Shown here piece after piece: positions 17,173-25,646 of a stretch of 64,000 nucleotides of DNA. Every line of letters starts with the position of its first letter. The first letter of the stretch is position 1. Below the pieces are notes generated by a model, which saw only the letters and a list, made by a program, of their open reading frames with translations, did not search any database and was not told the origin of the DNA. The stretch lies in NCBI RefSeq assembly GCF_008253865.1, contig NZ_CP042331.1, forward strand, positions 62,001 through 126,000. The letters run 5' to 3'. This DNA is from Bosea sp. F3-2 (GTDB taxonomy: Bacteria > Pseudomonadota > Alphaproteobacteria > Rhizobiales > Beijerinckiaceae). The position numbers were made by a program, and so were the translations under genes.

Positions 17173-19536
17173 ATGTCCGTTACCGGAATCGGCGCCGCAG
17201 TCCGTCGCAAGGAAGATCATCGTTTCATCACCGGCCAGGGCCGCTATACCGACGACGTCAACCGACCGGGCCAGGCCCATGCCTATTTCCTGCGCTCGCC
17301 CCATGCGCATGCCAAGATCAAGTCGATCGATACCAAGGCCGCCGCGGCGATGCCGGGCGTGCTCGGCATCTTCACCGGCGCCGATCTTGCTGCCGACAAG
17401 ATCGGCGGGCTGATCTGCGGCTGGATGATTCACAACAAGGACGGCTCGCCGATGCGCGCCGGTCCGCATCCGGCACTCGCCCAGGGCAAGGTGCGCTATG
17501 TCGGCGACCATGTCGCCGTGGTGGTGGCCGAGAGCCTGGCGCAGGCGCGCGACGCGGCTGAGGCGATCGCGATCGACTATGAGGTGCTGCCCGCCGTGGT
17601 CGACACGGGCAAGGCGGCGGGCGCCAAGACCGCGATCCATGACGAGGCGCCGGACAACAGCGTGTTCAACTGGCATCTCGGCGACAAGGACGCGACCGAG
17701 AAGGCCTTCAAGGCCGCCAAGCACGTCACGAAGCTCGACCTCGTCAACAACCGGCTGGTGCCGAACGCGATGGAGCCGCGAGCGGCGGTCGGCGACTACG
17801 ATGCCGGCGACGGCGTCTTCACCCTCTACACCACCAGCCAGAACCCGCATGTGGCGCGGCTCGTGCTCTCGGCCTTCATCGGCATCGCGCCGGAGAACAA
17901 GCTGCGCGTGATCGCGCCGGATGTCGGCGGCGGCTTCGGCTCAAAGATCTTCATCTATGCCGAGGAGACGGTCTGCGTCTGGGCGGCGAAGAAGGTCGGG
18001 CGGCCGGTGAAGTGGACGGCGGATCGCACCGAGGCCTTCCTTTCGGACGCGCATGGCCGCGATCACGTCACGCATGCGGAGCTCGCGACCGACGCGGAGG
18101 GCAAGATCCTCGGTCTCAAGGTCCATACGACGGCCAATCTCGGCGCCTATCTTTCGACGTTCTCGTCGTCGGTGCCGACCTATCTCTATGCGCCGCTGCT
18201 GTCCGGCCAGTACGACATCCCGGCGATCTATTGCGAGGTCGATGCGGTCTATACCAACACGGCCCCGGTCGATGCCTATCGCGGCGCCGGGCGGCCGGAG
18301 GCGACCTTCGTGGTCGAGCGGCTGGTCGAGGTCACCGCGCGCCAGCTCGGCAAGGACCCGGCCAAGTTCCGGCTGCTGAACTACATCAAGAAGTTTCCGC
18401 ATCAGACGCCGGTCATCATGATGTACGACGCCGGCAATTACAGCGCCTCGCTGAAGAAGGCGCTGGAGATGATCGACTACAAGGGGCTCGGCAAGCGCAA
18501 GCGCGACTCGGCCCGCGCTGGCAAGCTGCGCGGCATCGGCTTCTCCTCCTATATCGAGGCCTGCGGCATTGCGCCGTCGGCGGCGGTTGGCTCGCTCGGC
18601 GCGGGCGTGGGCCTGTGGGAATCCGCCGAGGTTCGGGTCAATCCGGTCGGGACGGTCGAGGTGCTGACCGGCTCGCACAGCCACGGCCAGGGCCATGAGA
18701 CGACCTTCGCGCAGTTGGTCTCTGACCGATTGGGCATCCCGATCGACAATATCTCGATCGTCCATGGCGACACCGACAAGGTGCAGATGGGCATGGGCAC
18801 CTACGGCTCGCGCTCCGGTGCAGTCGGCATGTCCGCTATCTTCAAGGCGCTCGACAAGGTGATCGCCAAGGGCAAGAAGGTCGCCGCCTATGTGCTGGAG
18901 GCGGACGAGGCCGATATCGACTTCGCCGACGGGCATTTCGCGGTGAAGGGCACCGACCGCAAGCTCGATTTCGGCTCCTGCGCGCTGCAGGCCTATGTCG
19001 CGCACAAGTTCAACGGGCAGGAGCTCGAGCCGGGGCTGAAGGAAGGGGCGTTCTACGACCCAACCAACTTCACCTTCCCGGCCGGCGTCCATATCTGCGA
19101 GGTCGAGATCGACCCCGATACGGGCGTGACCAGGATCGACCGCTGGGCGGCGGTCGATGATTTCGGCAACGTCATCAATCCGATGATCGTCGAGGGGCAG
19201 GTCCACGGCGGCATCGCCCAGGGCGTGGGCCAGGCGCTGCTCGAAGGCGCCCGCTACAATGGCGACGGCCAGCTCGTGACCGCGAGCTTCATGGACTACT
19301 GCATGCCGCGCGCCGACGACCTGCCGTCCTTCGATGTCGGCATGACCGTGACGCCGTGCCCGTCGAACCCGCTCGGCATCAAGGGCTGCGGCGAGGCCGG
19401 AGCCATCGCATCGCCGCCCGCCGTTATCAACGCCATCACCGACGCGCTCGGCCATGAGGACATCGCGATGCCGGCCACGCCCCAGGCGGTGTGGCGCGCG
19501 GCGCAGAAGTCGATCAGCCGCATGGCGGCCGAGTGA
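17173..19536 (+). CDS. coxL: Form II CO dehydrogenase-like molybdenum-binding large subunit
   Basis: The catalytic subunit (787 aa) that binds molybdopterin cytosine dinucleotide. N-terminal GIGAAVRRKEDHRFITGQG is typical of the family, and GGGFGSK is a cofactor-binding loop. The active-site loop reads AYRGAGRPEATF, the form II signature. The copper-binding cysteine of genuine form I CoxL (AYxCSFR) is absent. The glutamate that activates the substrate lies in KGCGEAGAI near the C-terminus. The substrate may therefore be CO (poorly) or another compound such as an aromatic or aldehyde. Start 17173 follows GGAGGG. Confidence 0.94.
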   Translation: MSVTGIGAAVRRKEDHRFITGQGRYTDDVNRPGQAHAYFLRSPHAHAKIKSIDTKAAAAMPGVLGIFTGADLAADKIGGLICGWMIHNKDGSPMRAGPHPALAQGKVRYVGDHVAVVVAESLAQARDAAEAIAIDYEVLPAVVDTGKAAGAKTAIHDEAPDNSVFNWHLGDKDATEKAFKAAKHVTKLDLVNNRLVPNAMEPRAAVGDYDAGDGVFTLYTTSQNPHVARLVLSAFIGIAPENKLRVIAPDVGGGFGSKIFIYAEETVCVWAAKKVGRPVKWTADRTEAFLSDAHGRDHVTHAELATDAEGKILGLKVHTTANLGAYLSTFSSSVPTYLYAPLLSGQYDIPAIYCEVDAVYTNTAPVDAYRGAGRPEATFVVERLVEVTARQLGKDPAKFRLLNYIKKFPHQTPVIMMYDAGNYSASLKKALEMIDYKGLGKRKRDSARAGKLRGIGFSSYIEACGIAPSAAVGSLGAGVGLWESAEVRVNPVGTVEVLTGSHSHGQGHETTFAQLVSDRLGIPIDNISIVHGDTDKVQMGMGTYGSRSGAVGMSAIFKALDKVIAKGKKVAAYVLEADEADIDFADGHFAVKGTDRKLDFGSCALQAYVAHKFNGQELEPGLKEGAFYDPTNFTFPAGVHICEVEIDPDTGVTRIDRWAAVDDFGNVINPMIVEGQVHGGIAQGVGQALLEGARYNGDGQLVTASFMDYCMPRADDLPSFDVGMTVTPCPSNPLGIKGCGEAGAIASPPAVINAITDALGHEDIAMPATPQAVWRAAQKSISRMAAE

Positions 19537-19553
19537 GCTGAAAGGAAGAGCAC

Positions 19554-20357
19554 ATGTACGCTTTCACCTATCACAAGCCCACCAGCGCCCGGCAGGCGGC
19601 GACGCTGCTCGCCAAGAAGGAGGACGCCAAGCTCCTGGCTGGCGGCCACACTTTGCTGCCGACGATGAAGCAGCGGCTGGCTTCGCCTTCGGCGCTGGTC
19701 GATCTCGGAGCTTGCGCCGATCTCAAGGGCATCGCCCGCAAGGGGCGCAACCTCGTCATCGGCGCGATGACGACCCATGCCGAGGTCGAGGCCTCGGCGG
19801 AGGTGCAGGAAGCCATTCCGGCGCTCGCCTTCCTCGCCGGCCATATCGGCGACCCGCATGTGCGCAACCGCGGCACGATCGGCGGCTCGGTCGCCAATAA
19901 CGACCCAGCGGCGGACTATCCTGCGGCGCTGCTGGCGCTCGGCGCCACGGTCGTCACCAACAAGCGCAAGCTGACCGCCGACGAGTTCTTCACCGGGCTC
20001 TACGAGACGGCGCTGGAAGAGGGCGAGATCATCACCAAGGTCTCGTTCCCGCTCGCCTCGAAGGCGGGCTACGCCAAGTTCCGCAACCCGGCCTCGCGCT
20101 ATGCCATGGTCGGCGTCTTCGTCGCCAAGCGCGGCAGCGAGATCCGCGTCGCGGTGACAGGGGCGGGCGAGGGCGGCGTGTTCCGCTGGCCGGAGGCGGA
20201 GGCGGCGCTCAAGGCGCGCTTCGCGCCGAAGTCGCTCGACGGGCTCAAGCACACGGCGAAGGGCATCAACGGCGATATCCACGCCGATCCCGAGTACCGC
20301 GCCCACCTGATCGGCTCCATGGCCAAGCAGGCCGTGGCGCAGGCGACAGGGAAGTAG
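19554..20357 (+). CDS. coxM: Form II CO dehydrogenase-like FAD-binding medium subunit
   Basis: The flavoprotein subunit (267 aa) of the heterotrimer. LLAGGHTLLPTMKQRLA (residues 30-46) and the second motif GTIGGSVANNDPAADYP (about 109-125) are the two FAD-binding signatures of CoxM-type proteins (AGGHSLLP and TIGGDVAH-like in the prototype). The C-terminal CO_deh_flav_C-type domain (KFRNPASRYAMVGVFVAK) is complete. It starts 17 bases after coxL, so coxSLM is one operon, and ends directly before a large palindromic repeat block. Confidence 0.94.
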   Translation: MYAFTYHKPTSARQAATLLAKKEDAKLLAGGHTLLPTMKQRLASPSALVDLGACADLKGIARKGRNLVIGAMTTHAEVEASAEVQEAIPALAFLAGHIGDPHVRNRGTIGGSVANNDPAADYPAALLALGATVVTNKRKLTADEFFTGLYETALEEGEIITKVSFPLASKAGYAKFRNPASRYAMVGVFVAKRGSEIRVAVTGAGEGGVFRWPEAEAALKARFAPKSLDGLKHTAKGINGDIHADPEYRAHLIGSMAKQAVAQATGK

Positions 20358-20374
20358 ACATGCTCCGCAGCCTT

Positions 20375-20628
20375 CCTTCTCCCCTTGCGGGAGAAGGTGG
20401 CAGCGCGAAGCGCTGACGGATGAGGGGTCGCGCCGCGCTATCCGTCATTGCGAGGAGCGGAGCGACGAAGCAATCCAGGAGCCGTCGAGCTCCGCGTTCC
20501 CCTGGATTGCTTCGCGGAGCCTGTCCTCGGGCTTGCCGAAGGCAAGACCCGGGGGCTCGCAATGACGATGCAGCGTCGCGCGACCCCTCATCCGCCTGCC
20601 GGCACCTTCTCCCGCAAGGGGAGAAGGG
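20375..20628. repeat. Composite nested palindrome (families 3 and 4) after coxM
   Basis: The outer arms (CCTTCTCCCCTTGCGGGAGA and its complement, with GACGGATGAGGGGTCGCG just inside) enclose an inner unit at 20442-20568. That inner unit starts GTCATTGCGAGG and ends CTCGCAATGAC. The same outer-plus-inner architecture recurs at 56430-56664. The inner unit alone also occurs at 27983-28081 and 41603-41686. With the flanks it fills the 330-base gap after coxM; no gene is present. Confidence 0.88.
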
Positions 20629-20687
20629 CGCATCACAACCCGGCGCTTCGAGAGCTTGGCCCGAGAATGACGATCTACGGAGAGGCT

Positions 20688-21041
20688 TCAGTAAAAGAAA
20701 CGCTCCTCGACGATCCGGCCGTTGTCGACGGTGTAGAGACCGACTTCGTCCATCACGCGGCGTTCGCCGGTCTCCTTGACGGTGACGTCGACATGGAAGC
20801 GGACGGCGAACTGGTCACCGTTGAGATAGGGGCCTTCGCTGCTGAGGTCGTGGACCTCGTGGTTCGCGACCCACCACTCGCCCTTCTGCTTGACGGCTTC
20901 CTTGCCGCGGCAGACGGCCATCGGGCCGGGCATGTTCTCGTAGCTGACGATATCGTCGGCGTTGAAGCGGCTGGCGGCCTCGTCGTGCTTGCCCTCTTTG
21001 AGCAGGGCAACGAAGTCCTTGGCGATCTGATCGGTGGTCAT
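20688..21041 (-). CDS. SnoaL/NTF2-like protein
   Basis: A 117-aa protein with the cone-shaped NTF2-like fold: the N-terminal helix (MTTDQIAKDFVALLKEGKHD) is followed by curved strands (GEWWVANHEVHDL, FAVRFHVDVTVKETGERR). SnoaL-like proteins include isomerases, hydratases and proteins of unknown role; no catalytic residue set can be assigned. It stands alone on the minus strand between coxSLM and the MoxR gene, so it interrupts the CODH-like locus. Start ATG 21041 gives the full fold. Confidence 0.82.
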   Translation of the reverse strand: MTTDQIAKDFVALLKEGKHDEAASRFNADDIVSYENMPGPMAVCRGKEAVKQKGEWWVANHEVHDLSSEGPYLNGDQFAVRFHVDVTVKETGERRVMDEVGLYTVDNGRIVEERFFY

Positions 21042-21162
21042 GATCTGTGCTCCGTCGTTCAGGCATAGAGAGCCTAGGATCCCCTACCGCCCTGCCATGT
21101 CAGCAGCATGGCCGTGCGCTCCGCGCCTTTCTTCATTCTGCCCGCCGCGATAGAAATCGGTC

Positions 21163-22083
21163 ATGCTGAACGCTTCCCGCATCCCCGTCTCCATCGACGC
21201 CACGCTCGCCCTGCTTCAGTCACAGGGCTATGTCGCCGACCGCGCGCTGGCGACGGTGCTGTTTCTGGCGCTTCGGATGAAGCGGCCGCTGTTGCTCGAG
21301 GGGGAGGCGGGCACCGGCAAGACCGAGATCGCCAAGGTGCTCGCGGCCGGGCTCGGTCGCCGGCTGATCCGGCTGCAATGCTATGAGGGGCTCGATCTCG
21401 CCTCTGCCGTCTACGAGTGGAACTATTCCGGGCAGATGATGGCGATCCGCCTCGCCGAGGCCGGCGGTGTCGCCGAGGATCGCGAGCGGTTGGAAGGCGA
21501 TATCTTCTCCGAGAAGTATCTGGTGAAGCGGCCGCTGTTGCAGGCGCTCGAACCGCAGGATGGCGGGGCGCCGATCCTGCTGATCGACGAGCTCGACCGC
21601 ACCGACGAGGCCTTCGAGGCCTTCCTGCTCGAAGTGCTGGCCGATGCGCAGGTGACGATCCCGGAATTCGGCACGGTCAAGGCGGCCGAGCCGCCGATCG
21701 TGATCCTGACCTCGAACCGCACGCGCGAGATCCATGACGCGCTGAAGCGGCGCTGCCTCTATCACTGGGTCGGCTATCCCGACGCGGCGCGCGAGCTCGC
21801 CATCCTGAAGGCCAAGGTGCCGGATGCCCCAGCCAAGCTCTCCAAGCAGCTCGTCGGTTTCGTGCAGGCGATCCGCAAGGAGGAGCTGTTCAAGGCACCG
21901 GGCGTGGCCGAGACGCTGGACTGGGCGACGGCGCTGGTCGAGCTCGATGCCGTCGCGCTCGACCCGGCCATCGTCTCCGACACGCTCGGCGCGCTGCTGA
22001 AGTACCAGGACGATATCCAGGCGATGCAGAGCTCCAAGGTGAAGGAACTGCTGGATCAGGCCAAGGCCGAGGTGGGGCGCTAG
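21163..22083 (+). CDS. coxD: MoxR-family AAA+ ATPase (CoxD-like)
   Basis: A 306-aa AAA+ ATPase of the MoxR/CoxD group. Walker A GEAGTGKTE is at residues 47-55, Walker B is PILLIDELDRTDEAFEAFL, and sensor 1 is ILTSNRTREIHDALKRRC. CoxD proteins work with the VWA protein CoxE as a chaperone-like pair that matures the CO dehydrogenase active site. The CoxE gene follows 580 bases downstream with a small gene between. It is placed in the CODH-like locus after coxSLM. CoxD rather than another MoxR is an inference from context. Confidence 0.9.
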   Translation: MLNASRIPVSIDATLALLQSQGYVADRALATVLFLALRMKRPLLLEGEAGTGKTEIAKVLAAGLGRRLIRLQCYEGLDLASAVYEWNYSGQMMAIRLAEAGGVAEDRERLEGDIFSEKYLVKRPLLQALEPQDGGAPILLIDELDRTDEAFEAFLLEVLADAQVTIPEFGTVKAAEPPIVILTSNRTREIHDALKRRCLYHWVGYPDAARELAILKAKVPDAPAKLSKQLVGFVQAIRKEELFKAPGVAETLDWATALVELDAVALDPAIVSDTLGALLKYQDDIQAMQSSKVKELLDQAKAEVGR

Positions 22084-22136
22084 TCTTTCGCCCACGGCCG
22101 GAGATTGCTCCGGCGGAGAAGCGTGAGGGGGATGCC

Positions 22137-22514
22137 ATGAACGCAGACATCAAGGCCGTGGAAGCGACGGTGCGGAGCTATCTCGACGGGCTCTATGAGG
22201 GCGACGCCGAAAAGCTCGCGCATGTCTTCCATCCGACAAGCGCGCTGACCACGGCCCGCGATGACGGCACGATCCAGATCGTTCCGCGCGATCAATGGCT
22301 AGATCTTGTCCGCAACCGGCCTTCGCCGCACGCGGCGGGGCTGCAGCGCGATGACCACATCCTCACCATCGATCTGGTCGGGCCGACGCTGGCGCTGGTC
22401 AAGGTCAAGTGCCAGATGCCGCCGCGCTACTTCACCGATCTGCTTTCGCTGCTGAAGATCGAGAGCCGCTGGCAGGTGGTCCAGAAGGTGTTCATGACCG
22501 AGACGCGCGGGTGA
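22137..22514 (+). CDS. Nuclear-transport-factor-2-like (putative lumazine-binding) protein
   Basis: A 125-aa NTF2-fold protein: MNADIKAVEATVRSYLDGLY is the N-terminal helix, AHVFHPTSALTT the first strand region, and DLLSLLKIESRWQVVQKVF the C-terminal strands. This matches the putative lumazine-binding subgroup, often found as a stand-alone protein with no proven ligand. It lies between the MoxR and CoxE genes on the same strand, 53 bases after moxR, so it may be co-transcribed with them. No link to CODH maturation is known to me. Confidence 0.8.
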   Translation: MNADIKAVEATVRSYLDGLYEGDAEKLAHVFHPTSALTTARDDGTIQIVPRDQWLDLVRNRPSPHAAGLQRDDHILTIDLVGPTLALVKVKCQMPPRYFTDLLSLLKIESRWQVVQKVFMTETRG

Positions 22515-22524
22515 CGTCATTCCC

Positions 22525-22640
22525 AGCCCTCATCCTGAGGAGGCCCGCAGGGCCGTCTCGAAGGATGTTCCAGAGAGCTCCCGAATCCTCTGGAGCATCC
22601 TTCGAGACGCCGCGTGCCGCGGCTCCTCAGGATGAGGGCT
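22525..22640. repeat. Long palindromic repeat (family 6)
   Basis: Arms AGCCCTCATCCTGAGGAG and the complementary CTCCTCAGGATGAGGGCT, with inner arms CGTCTCGAAGGATG and CATCCTTCGAGACG, form a nearly perfect interrupted hairpin. It sits between the NTF2-like gene and coxE. Only one copy is seen in this window. Confidence 0.85.
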
Positions 22641-22662
22641 GTAGGATCTCAGGCGGGCCGCA

Positions 22663-23880
22663 ATGACCGGCAAACTTCCCGAGAATGTTGCCTATTTCGC
22701 CCGAGCCCTGCGCGCGGCCGGGTTACCGGTTGGGTCCGGGGCGGTGGTCGAGGCGGTCGAGGCCTTGGGCGATGGTGCGCTGGGCGACCGCGACGACGTC
22801 TACTGGGCCCTCCATGCGATCTTCGTGAAAAAGCACGAGGACAGCCCGGTCTACGATCAGGCCTTCCGACTGTTCTGGCGCCGGCGCAATTTGATCGAGA
22901 AGATCATGGCACAGATGTCGCCGGTTTCGCCCGGGGCCGAGCGTCAGCCGGAGAAGGCCGAGGCGGGGGCGTTGCGCGTGGCCGAGGCCTTCTCGCCGCC
23001 GGCCCGCGAGGACGAACCGCCGGTCGAGCTGACGGAGCTGACGGCGCGGCTGACGGTCTCGGATCGCGAGATGCTGAAATCGCGCGACTTCGCGCAGATG
23101 ACCGCGGCCGAGATCGCCCGTGCCAAGCAGCTTATCGCAGAGCTTCGGCTGCCGGACGACAGCGTGCCGATGCGGCGGTTCAGGCCCTTGGCGCATGGGC
23201 GGACGATCGATCTGCGTCGGACGCTGCGGCAATCGCTCAGGGGAGGTGGCGGCTCGATCGACCTCGCCTTCCGGGAGCGGCGCGAGATGCACCCACCGAT
23301 CGTGGCGCTGGTCGATATCTCCGGCTCGATGGCGGAGTATTCGCGCATCTTCCTGCACTTCCTGCATGCGCTGACCGAGAAGCGCCGGCGCGTGCATTCC
23401 TTCGTCTTCGGCACGCGGCTGACCAATGTCACCCGGATGCTGAAGGCGCGTGACCCGGACGAGGCGCTGGCGCTTGCCGGGAAGGCAGCGCCGGACTGGG
23501 AGGGTGGTACCCGCATCTCCGCGGCGCTGCACGAGTTCAATCGGGTCTGGTCGCGGCGCGTGCTGGCGGGCGGGGCGGTGGTGCTGCTCTTCACCGACGG
23601 GCTCGAGCGCCATCTCGACGACAGCCTCGCCTTCGAGATGGACCGGCTGCACCGCTCCTGCCGGCAGCTGATCTGGCTCAACCCGCTCCTGCGCTACGAT
23701 GCCTTCGCGGCGCGGGCGAGCGGCATCCGCGCGATGCTGCCACATGTCGACAGCTTCCGGCCAATCCACAATCTCGCCGCCATGGCAGATCTATGCGCGG
23801 CGCTGTCGCGGGAGGTCGGACGCGAGAATGATCCGCGCCTGTGGCTGAAACGGGCGCAGATGCCGAAACTCAGCGCCTGA
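22663..23880 (+). CDS. coxE: CoxE-type VWA-domain protein
   Basis: A 405-aa protein whose C-terminal half is a von Willebrand A domain. The metal-ion-dependent adhesion motif D-x-S-x-S is seen in VALVDISGSMAEYSRI (about residue 220), with the downstream FTDG. The N-terminal part (YFARALRAAGLPVGSGAVVE) matches CoxE. CoxE acts with the AAA+ ATPase CoxD in activating the molybdenum hydroxylase. Its last 11 bases overlap the convergent hydrolase gene. Full-length for the family. Confidence 0.92.
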   Translation: MTGKLPENVAYFARALRAAGLPVGSGAVVEAVEALGDGALGDRDDVYWALHAIFVKKHEDSPVYDQAFRLFWRRRNLIEKIMAQMSPVSPGAERQPEKAEAGALRVAEAFSPPAREDEPPVELTELTARLTVSDREMLKSRDFAQMTAAEIARAKQLIAELRLPDDSVPMRRFRPLAHGRTIDLRRTLRQSLRGGGGSIDLAFRERREMHPPIVALVDISGSMAEYSRIFLHFLHALTEKRRRVHSFVFGTRLTNVTRMLKARDPDEALALAGKAAPDWEGGTRISAALHEFNRVWSRRVLAGGAVVLLFTDGLERHLDDSLAFEMDRLHRSCRQLIWLNPLLRYDAFAARASGIRAMLPHVDSFRPIHNLAAMADLCAALSREVGRENDPRLWLKRAQMPKLSA

Positions 23881-24526
23881 AGCGGCCGTGCTGCAGGAAG
23901 TGGATGGTCTGCGCCACCGCTTCCGGATCGCGCATGATCAGGGGATGGCTCGTATGCAGCACGATGTGGTCGCTCATGCCGGCGACGCGGGTCCGCTCGA
24001 CCGAGACGCGCCCGTCATCGGAGCCGGGCAGCACCAGCGACGCAAAGACATAGAGCGAGCGATCGCCGGCGATGACGCCGAGCAGGTAGTCCACTGCCCC
24101 GAGCAGACGGCACAGCTCCTCGCTGCGCCGCGTCGCGAGCTGCCCGCCCGCCGGGCCGAAGGCGCTGCGGTAGAGCCAGTTCCGCTCCAGCAGGTCGGCG
24201 ATCTCGCTGCCTTCGTTCGGCGGGGCGAGCATGACCACGCGGCCGAGCCGCTCCGGCCGGAACCGGCTGAGATAGGCGCGGGCGACAAGCCCGCCCATCG
24301 AGTGGGTGACGAAGTGGAGATGTCCGGTCAACGCTGCCTCGAAGGTCGCGATCGGGCCGTGAAGCCCGTCCACGATCTCAGACAGATCCTGCCGGCGCGA
24401 GGGGTAATCGAGATTGAGGACCTGGTAGCCCTCTCCTGCGAGCGCCTGTTCGAGCAGCTTCATGGATGCCGCGCGGCGCAGGATGCCGTGGAGCAGGACG
24501 ACGCCGTCTTGGCCGGTTGCGGCCAT
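23870..24526 (-). CDS. Lipase-like alpha/beta hydrolase
   Basis: A 218-aa alpha/beta hydrolase. VVLLHGILRRAASM gives the oxyanion-hole HG, THSMGGLVARAYL the nucleophile Ser, GSDDGRVSVERTR the probable acid region, and HTSHPLIM the catalytic His. The short lid-less core resembles PGAP1/triacylglycerol lipase-type esterases. No signal peptide is visible, so cytosolic action is expected. It is convergent with coxE, overlapping by 11 bases, and thus not part of that operon. The substrate is unknown. Confidence 0.82.
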   Translation of the reverse strand: MAATGQDGVVLLHGILRRAASMKLLEQALAGEGYQVLNLDYPSRRQDLSEIVDGLHGPIATFEAALTGHLHFVTHSMGGLVARAYLSRFRPERLGRVVMLAPPNEGSEIADLLERNWLYRSAFGPAGGQLATRRSEELCRLLGAVDYLLGVIAGDRSLYVFASLVLPGSDDGRVSVERTRVAGMSDHIVLHTSHPLIMRDPEAVAQTIHFLQHGRFRR

Positions 24527-24687
24527 GGATTTCCTCGGACCGGAGCGGGAAGGGCCTTTGAAGTCAGCAGAGCGCTAGCACATATATCGGCTGAGCATAA
24601 CGGCTGTGCCCGGTTCGCTCGACGTGGGCCGGCTGTTGGCGCATAAGATCGCAATTCGTTTCCGCGTCACCCGCGAAAGGCCCGGCG

Positions 24688-25011
24688 ATGATCAGCACCG
24701 ATACCGACATCCTGCGCGCCGCCGAGGCGTGGAGCCGCGGTGGCCGGCAGGTGGCGATCGCCACGGTGGTCGAGACCTGGGGCTCGGCGCCGCGGCCGGT
24801 CGGCTCACATCTCGTCATCGATGGCGAGGGCAATTTCCTCGGATCGGTCTCGGGCGGTTGCGTCGAGGGCGCCGTGGTGGCCGAGGCCGCCGACGTGATT
24901 GCCGACGGCAAGGCGCGCATGCTGGAGTTCGGCGTCGCCGACGAGACGGCCTGGAAGGTCGGCCTCTCCTGCGGCGGGCGCATCAAGGTCTTTGTCGAGA
25001 AGGTGAACTGA
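24688..25011 (+). CDS. XdhC/CoxI-family protein, N-terminal domain only
   Basis: A 107-aa protein containing only the XdhC/CoxI N-terminal domain. RQVAIATVVETWGSAPRPVG, GSVSGGCVEGAVVAEA and SCGGRIKVFVEKV are all diagnostic. XdhC proteins bind molybdenum cofactor and load or sulfurate it for xanthine-dehydrogenase-family enzymes. The usual Rossmann C-terminal domain is missing here and is encoded separately at 25647-26339, so the pair forms a split XdhC. A LysE exporter gene lies between them, starting 1 base after this stop codon. This makes an operon with the following genes likely. Confidence 0.92.
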   Translation: MISTDTDILRAAEAWSRGGRQVAIATVVETWGSAPRPVGSHLVIDGEGNFLGSVSGGCVEGAVVAEAADVIADGKARMLEFGVADETAWKVGLSCGGRIKVFVEKVN

Positions 25012-25012
25012 G

Positions 25013-25642
25013 ATGGCTTCCTGGGAAACGCTGATCGCCTTCGCGACGGTGACGATCCTCGTCGCCTATTTTCCGGGACCGGCGCTGCTCTACACCGCCG
25101 CCCAGACCATCAGCCATGGCCGCAAGGCTGGCCTGATGGCGATGCTCGGCATCCATCTCGGCTGCTATGTGCACGTCTTTGCCGCCGCTTTCGGCCTCTC
25201 CGCCGTGTTCAAGCACGTGCCGGAGCTCTACGTGGCCGTGAAGATCGCGGGAGCGATCTATCTGGTCTGGATCGGCATCGGCATGATCCGCTCGCGCCTG
25301 GGCGCGCCCGATCAGCCGATCGCGCCGCAGAAGACGGTGAAGCGCGCCCTGCTCGATTCCTTCATCGTCGAGATCCTGAACCCGAAGGTCGCGCTGTTCT
25401 TCATCGCGCTCCTGCCGCAGTTCGTCGATCCGGCCGGCTCGCTGACGGTCTGGGTGCAGTTCCTGATCCTCGGCACGATCGTCAACTTCGCCTTCTCCTC
25501 GGCCGATCTCGTCACCGTCTTCGGCGCCTCCTTCGTCGTGGGCGCGATGAAGAAGACCAAGGCGGGCTTCGCCTTCGGACGCTGGATTGGCGGCTCGCTG
25601 ATGATCGGGCTCGGGTTGAAGCTCGCGGCGGACAGGGGCTGA
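25013..25642 (+). CDS. LysE-family amino acid/metabolite exporter
   Basis: A 209-aa inner-membrane exporter of the LysE/RhtB family. FPGPALLYTAAQTISHGRKAG is the conserved PGP motif with the following helix, and six hydrophobic segments can be traced. The C-terminal helix is WIGGSLMIGLGLKLA. Such exporters remove amino acids or analogues; the substrate is not predictable. The gene sits one base after the XdhC N-domain gene and four bases before the XdhC C-domain gene. It therefore appears inserted into the molybdenum-cofactor operon and is likely co-transcribed. Confidence 0.9.
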   Translation: MASWETLIAFATVTILVAYFPGPALLYTAAQTISHGRKAGLMAMLGIHLGCYVHVFAAAFGLSAVFKHVPELYVAVKIAGAIYLVWIGIGMIRSRLGAPDQPIAPQKTVKRALLDSFIVEILNPKVALFFIALLPQFVDPAGSLTVWVQFLILGTIVNFAFSSADLVTVFGASFVVGAMKKTKAGFAFGRWIGGSLMIGLGLKLAADRG

Positions 25643-25646
25643 GCCC

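Noticed and set aside
17173..19536. Form I (genuine CO-oxidising) CoxL
   Set aside because: The active-site loop is AYRGAGR, not AYxCSFR, so the copper-binding cysteine is absent.
20375..20628. CRISPR-like array
   Set aside because: The repeats are inverted, of unequal spacing, and not accompanied by cas genes; there are no direct repeats with regular spacers.
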